This document shows, in pieces, positions 61,201 through 64,000 of a stretch of DNA of 64,000 bases (position 1 is its first letter; each line of letters starts with the position of its first letter). The notes under the pieces were generated by a model that saw only the letters and a list, made by a program, of their open reading frames with translations, was not told the origin of the DNA and made no database searches. The DNA is from Beaufortia kweichowensis (lineage: Eukaryota; Chordata; Actinopteri; Cypriniformes; Gastromyzontidae), in NCBI GenBank assembly GCA_019155185.1, contig CM032802.1, positions 3,882,501 to 3,946,500 of the forward strand, in the 5' to 3' direction. Both the position numbers and the translations under genes were made by a program.

Positions 61201-62296
61201 TAACCTCAGCTTCAATGTATAGCTTCCAGAATCTGCCCGAACTGGGAAACTGGGCGACAAGTCGCTCATATGTCTTCCTTGCTTTGTCTATGGGTTGATT
61301 CTAAAAGAAGTAAAATGCATTTACATACAAAATCATAACAGGACTGCATGTCCCGATTTACATTTAACAGCTGTTATAAACCCTCCTGTGACCCCCCCAG
61401 CCCCAAATATGTTACCCCAGGTAGAAGAGAATGCAACCCTGCGTCACTAAACCTGTGCTTCTCGAATCAGTATGCTCCAAGCGTCGAGGTCATACGGATT
61501 TTCTTCCAACTTCTTCTCTGCTTTCTTAACCTTCTCTGGGATGTACTCTGCCGCCTGTTGGGGAAGTGACAAATGTTGTTTTGAATGTAACGTACTGCAT
61601 TGCAAGACACAATGTTTTATACTTTACACCTTTATCTAACACAACTGATTGAAGTGTGGCTTAAAAGCCTAGATAGGGTGCATCACATTTCTCAAATATG
61701 CAGCAATGGGAGCATAGAATTGAACAACCACTGGTTTTAGTGCAATAACACACAAATGACTAATAAAACATTTGAATATCTTCTGGAACAACAGCACAAT
61801 TGTAATGTTCCAAAAACAGCTGTGTAACTAGACTTGAAAAAACAAAACGTCTGGGTAGGGTGCATACTAGAATTTGAAACACAGCCAACACATTCTTCTG
61901 ATCTATGCTATCTTGATACACTAAAGATGCAGTTACTTCCTAATGCATTAGCGTGCATCCAAATACTAGGAATACATCTGTGTATTCCTATAAACATGTG
62001 TAAAGTCTAACTGAATGCATTGATCTATACTGCAGTCACACCGCCATGACTAAAGCAACAGCATTACAACCTCTGCTTTTAGGATAAACTACATTCAAAG
62101 CTAAACCTGTGCCGTAAAAACGTTAATTCCTAAAATAATCATTGAAAACGTACTCGCTGCATTACATAAATAGGGTATAAAAACAAACATTCATAACACA
62201 ATTTGCTTTAGGCGTGATCGCACTAGCTAGGCCTCAAAATGAGCTATCTCAAATATATCTTTATGTTACCTGGTCTGGTGCAGTTTCGGTGGACAT
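52279..62296 (-). CDS. cstf3: Cleavage stimulation factor subunit 3 (CstF-77)
   Basis: CstF-77 is the HAT-repeat scaffold of CstF, which binds GU-rich elements downstream of poly(A) signals in the nucleus. Twenty-one coding exons join in phase (high to low): 62296-62270, 61554-61453, 61300-61205, 57896-57864, 57172-57075, 56957-56891, 56801-56767, 56684-56558, 56343-56266, 56089-55927, 55685-55576, 55268-55152, 54902-54828, 54749-54606, 54385-54283, 53852-53783, 53526-53331, 53224-53074, 52832-52738, 52631-52571, 52481-52279. They give 716 residues; human 717. Blocks include [24 protein letters not shown] [127 protein letters not shown] and the end [14 protein letters not shown] (here [14 protein letters not shown]). 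Intact. The 3.3-kb intron 3 has a weak donor (GAG|GTTAAAC). Confidence 0.97.
52855..53035 (-). mobile_element. tRNA-like SINE copy, inverted, in cstf3 intron 18
   Basis: Box A and box B appear in reverse: GGGATTCAAACCA followed by TGACCTAGCAGTTGAGCTAC. Upstream, TTGACAGACACTTATCCAAA is the complement of the conserved fish SINE tail. A second reverse box B-like GGAATTGAACCCAC lies at 52931. Confidence 0.65.
57897..61204 (-). other. cstf3: cstf3 intron 3, by far the largest of the gene
   Basis: No gene inside. It holds an R2-family repeat at 59330-59545 and AT-rich DNA. The 5' splice site GAG|GTTAAAC departs from the GTAAGT consensus, unlike the other donors of the gene. A minus-strand AATAAA lies at 60515-60510, about 690 nt into the intron. 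This arrangement resembles the intron 3 of vertebrate CSTF3 that contains a regulated poly(A) site. Confidence 0.6.
59330..59545. repeat. Interspersed repeat, family R2 (copy 3)
   Basis: Contains ACACAAAAGAAGATATTTTG and GTTCTGCAAAAGAAAGAAAG then TCATG, as in the copies at 32155 and 38995. In cstf3 intron 3. Confidence 0.6.
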
Positions 62297-62895
62297 GATG
62301 AAATATGAATGTGATCCAAGTAAAGAAGTGTCGGCTGCTGTACAATCACATAAACACTGGCCGCAAACTGATTACTGAAGCATCGTTTATTTGTGCAGAC
62401 ACTTCTTTGTGCGGCCTCGCATATCTCATCGCTCGTTAAAATGGCAGCAGCGTGAACGTCGACCGATGCCACGCCCACCGGAAACGACTAGCTTCTAAAT
62501 AAACGCCATGAACTTCGAATAGAAATGACACCAAACACGATATATAATTACACAAGGTTTGTTATATTTAATTAAACAATATGTATGTAATAGTGATATA
62601 ACAGTCATTGTTAAATTACAGGAAGGTGGTTGCAATTTTACAGAAGTAACTCGCTAAAATAATATTAATCATTAATGCACACAAGTAATATTTATTATAT
62701 GCAAAATGCAATTAAAATTGTATGTATTTTATAAATATACGAAAATAATAATGTTTGTAAATTGAGCAAAAATCTAATTTTAAAAGGGTTACGCTTTATT
62801 TTTAGTCAGGCAGATCCTCAGGCGCCGTTGGTAACATTTTCCCAGCATTCTGTGCGAGCGGCCTTTTCCTCCATTTTTGTGACAGAATCAGGTAA
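62297..62895. promoter_or_regulatory. Shared cstf3 / rpl35a divergent promoter region
   Basis: About 0.6 kb separates the cstf3 start codon from the first rpl35a exon, in head-to-head orientation. The cstf3 side is CpG-containing (CGTCGACCGATGCC, CCACCGGAAACG). The rpl35a side has GGCCTTTTCCTCC near 62859, a 5'-TOP pyrimidine tract of the kind that begins ribosomal protein mRNAs. A probable non-coding first exon ends at ATCAG|GTAAGC near 62891. Confidence 0.6.
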
Positions 62896-63379
62896 GCTTT
62901 TCAAACTTGTTTCACAAAAGTGAAAATTTACTCGTGTACCGCGTACTTTAAATTGAGATTTTTACAAATATATATAGAAATAATAATAAAGTTCAGGTTG
63001 AGTTGCGGATAATGGCTCTGTCGTGTGTGATGTTTTGGATTTTAAACGGATTGCTTGATCGGGTTGCTTCATAGGCTAACCTGCAGGTTGGGACTCATTA
63101 ATGCTATTTACTCTAAAAAGCTGTTGTCAAAACAGTTTATGGAGTTTATAGTGTTTTGTTAGCATGTTTAATACGAGGAATAATTTGGCGAACATTTTAA
63201 GCAGCTTAATGCTAAGTTGGACTAACATGCAGAAGTTTAAAAGCTGGCGTGAATGAACGAAGAATGTGTGTGCATGTAATGTACAACCTAATCTCCAACA
63301 ATAACTTGCTTGTATTCACAATCAATGTTAATGTTACTTTGTGTTTTTTAGGTTTGCCTAACCTGGTCAAAGCATCATC

Positions 63380-64000
63380 ATGCCTGGAAGGTAAGCTGTC
63401 AGTATTGATGTGTAGTTTTGTGTCATAACAGCGGTCTGAATACACGTGCGTTTAGTAGATTTCTTGTCACCTAATGCGTAAACAGTTAGTGTTAATAATA
63501 TACAATTTGATCAGATTGTTTTCTGAATTTTAAACTGATCCTGTCAAACTCTAGGCTGTGGAGTAAGGCCATCTTTAGCGGCTACAAGCGTGGTCTGAGG
63601 AACCAGCGTGAGCATACTGCTCTGCTCAAGATTGAGGGAGTCTACACCCGGGATGAGGTTGACTTCTACCTGGGCAAACGTTGTGCCTACGTTTACAAAG
63701 CAAAAAAGTAAGTGATGCTATGAAAGTACAGTGTAAGAAAGGGAATTAGGGCTGTGTGGACAGATGTGTTTCCATGCAAGAGCAAGGCATTTGTTTTTGT
63801 TCATTTGTTTTACTTTTTGTGTTAGTCAGCACAAAATTAACTTAAACTGTACACAGAACATCTGTAATGTTGTGCATGTTAAACCAATTGTTAAATCTTG
63901 TTTGAAGTGATCTTGAATTGCAGTGTCTATAAAATGGCTTTTCTGTCTGTCTTTTCACTTGTTTTTATCCAAAATCTATTAAATATAATTCTTATAAATG
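63380..64000 (+). CDS. rpl35a: 60S ribosomal protein L35a, N-terminal part (cut by window end)
   Basis: eL33/RPL35A is a component of the large ribosomal subunit. Coding exon pieces are 63380-63390 (MPGR start, phase 2) and 63555-63707; the latter ends KAKK at donor AA|GTAAGT. They give 55 residues matching human closely: RLWSKAIFSGYKRGLRNQRE, HTALLKIEGVYTRDEVDFYL, GKRCAYVYKAK. The remaining ~55 residues lie beyond the window. The very short first coding exon behind a TOP-type non-coding exon is the usual ribosomal protein layout. In human this gene is on chromosome 3, not 11p13, so the synteny block is broken or rearranged at this side. Confidence 0.95.

Noticed and set aside
1..64000. CRISPR arrays, operons or other prokaryotic systems
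   Set aside because: Introns, SINEs, LINEs and vertebrate gene order throughout show nuclear fish DNA. No spaced direct-repeat arrays were seen.

Overview
The window is vertebrate nuclear DNA, most likely from a cypriniform (carp- or zebrafish-like) fish. It is AT-rich. Genes are split by GT-AG introns with CpG-rich first exons, and introns and gaps are packed with small DNA transposons and tRNA-derived SINEs typical of teleosts. Five genes were assembled exon by exon with consistent splice phases: eif3m (+), prrg4 (+), qser1 (+), depdc7 (+) and cstf3 (-). This is the order and orientation of human 11p13 (EIF3M, CCDC73, PRRG4, QSER1, DEPDC7, TCP11L1, CSTF3), but CCDC73 and TCP11L1 are not recognisable here. 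The start of rpl35a (+) lies at the right edge, head-to-head with cstf3.

Layout: 1-1.7 kb, flank with a MITE and an (AT)n microsatellite. 1.83-5.68 kb, eif3m. 5.7-9 kb, no recognised gene. 9.2-10.3 kb, degenerate minus-strand coding-like pieces. 10.7-15.9 kb, a tandem duplication carrying two intronless minus-strand copies related to gas8/drc4 (nexin-dynein regulatory complex), both frameshifted. Each copy faces a 68-nt plus-strand exon-like sequence. 16.2-16.9 kb, a 5'-truncated LINE with target-site duplications. 17.8-18.1 kb, a 304-bp hAT MITE with an 8-bp duplication. 18.8-22.1 kb, prrg4. 23.7-36.7 kb, qser1; its first intron holds a perfect 52-bp hairpin and a THAP-remnant transposon. 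37.6-41.5 kb, gene-free. 41.6-50 kb, depdc7. 50-51.8 kb, gap. 51.8-62.3 kb, cstf3. 62.8 kb to the end, rpl35a.

The genes do not form one pathway. They cover translation (eif3m, rpl35a), mRNA 3'-end processing (cstf3), chromatin regulation (qser1), a vitamin K-dependent membrane protein (prrg4) and a DEP-domain protein (depdc7). The block is kept by ancestral synteny. I see no clear undescribed biological system. The least ordinary parts are the duplicated gas8-like locus with its opposing exon, the perfect hairpin at 25.5 kb, and the weak 5' splice site of cstf3 intron 3, which fits a known feedback polyadenylation switch.
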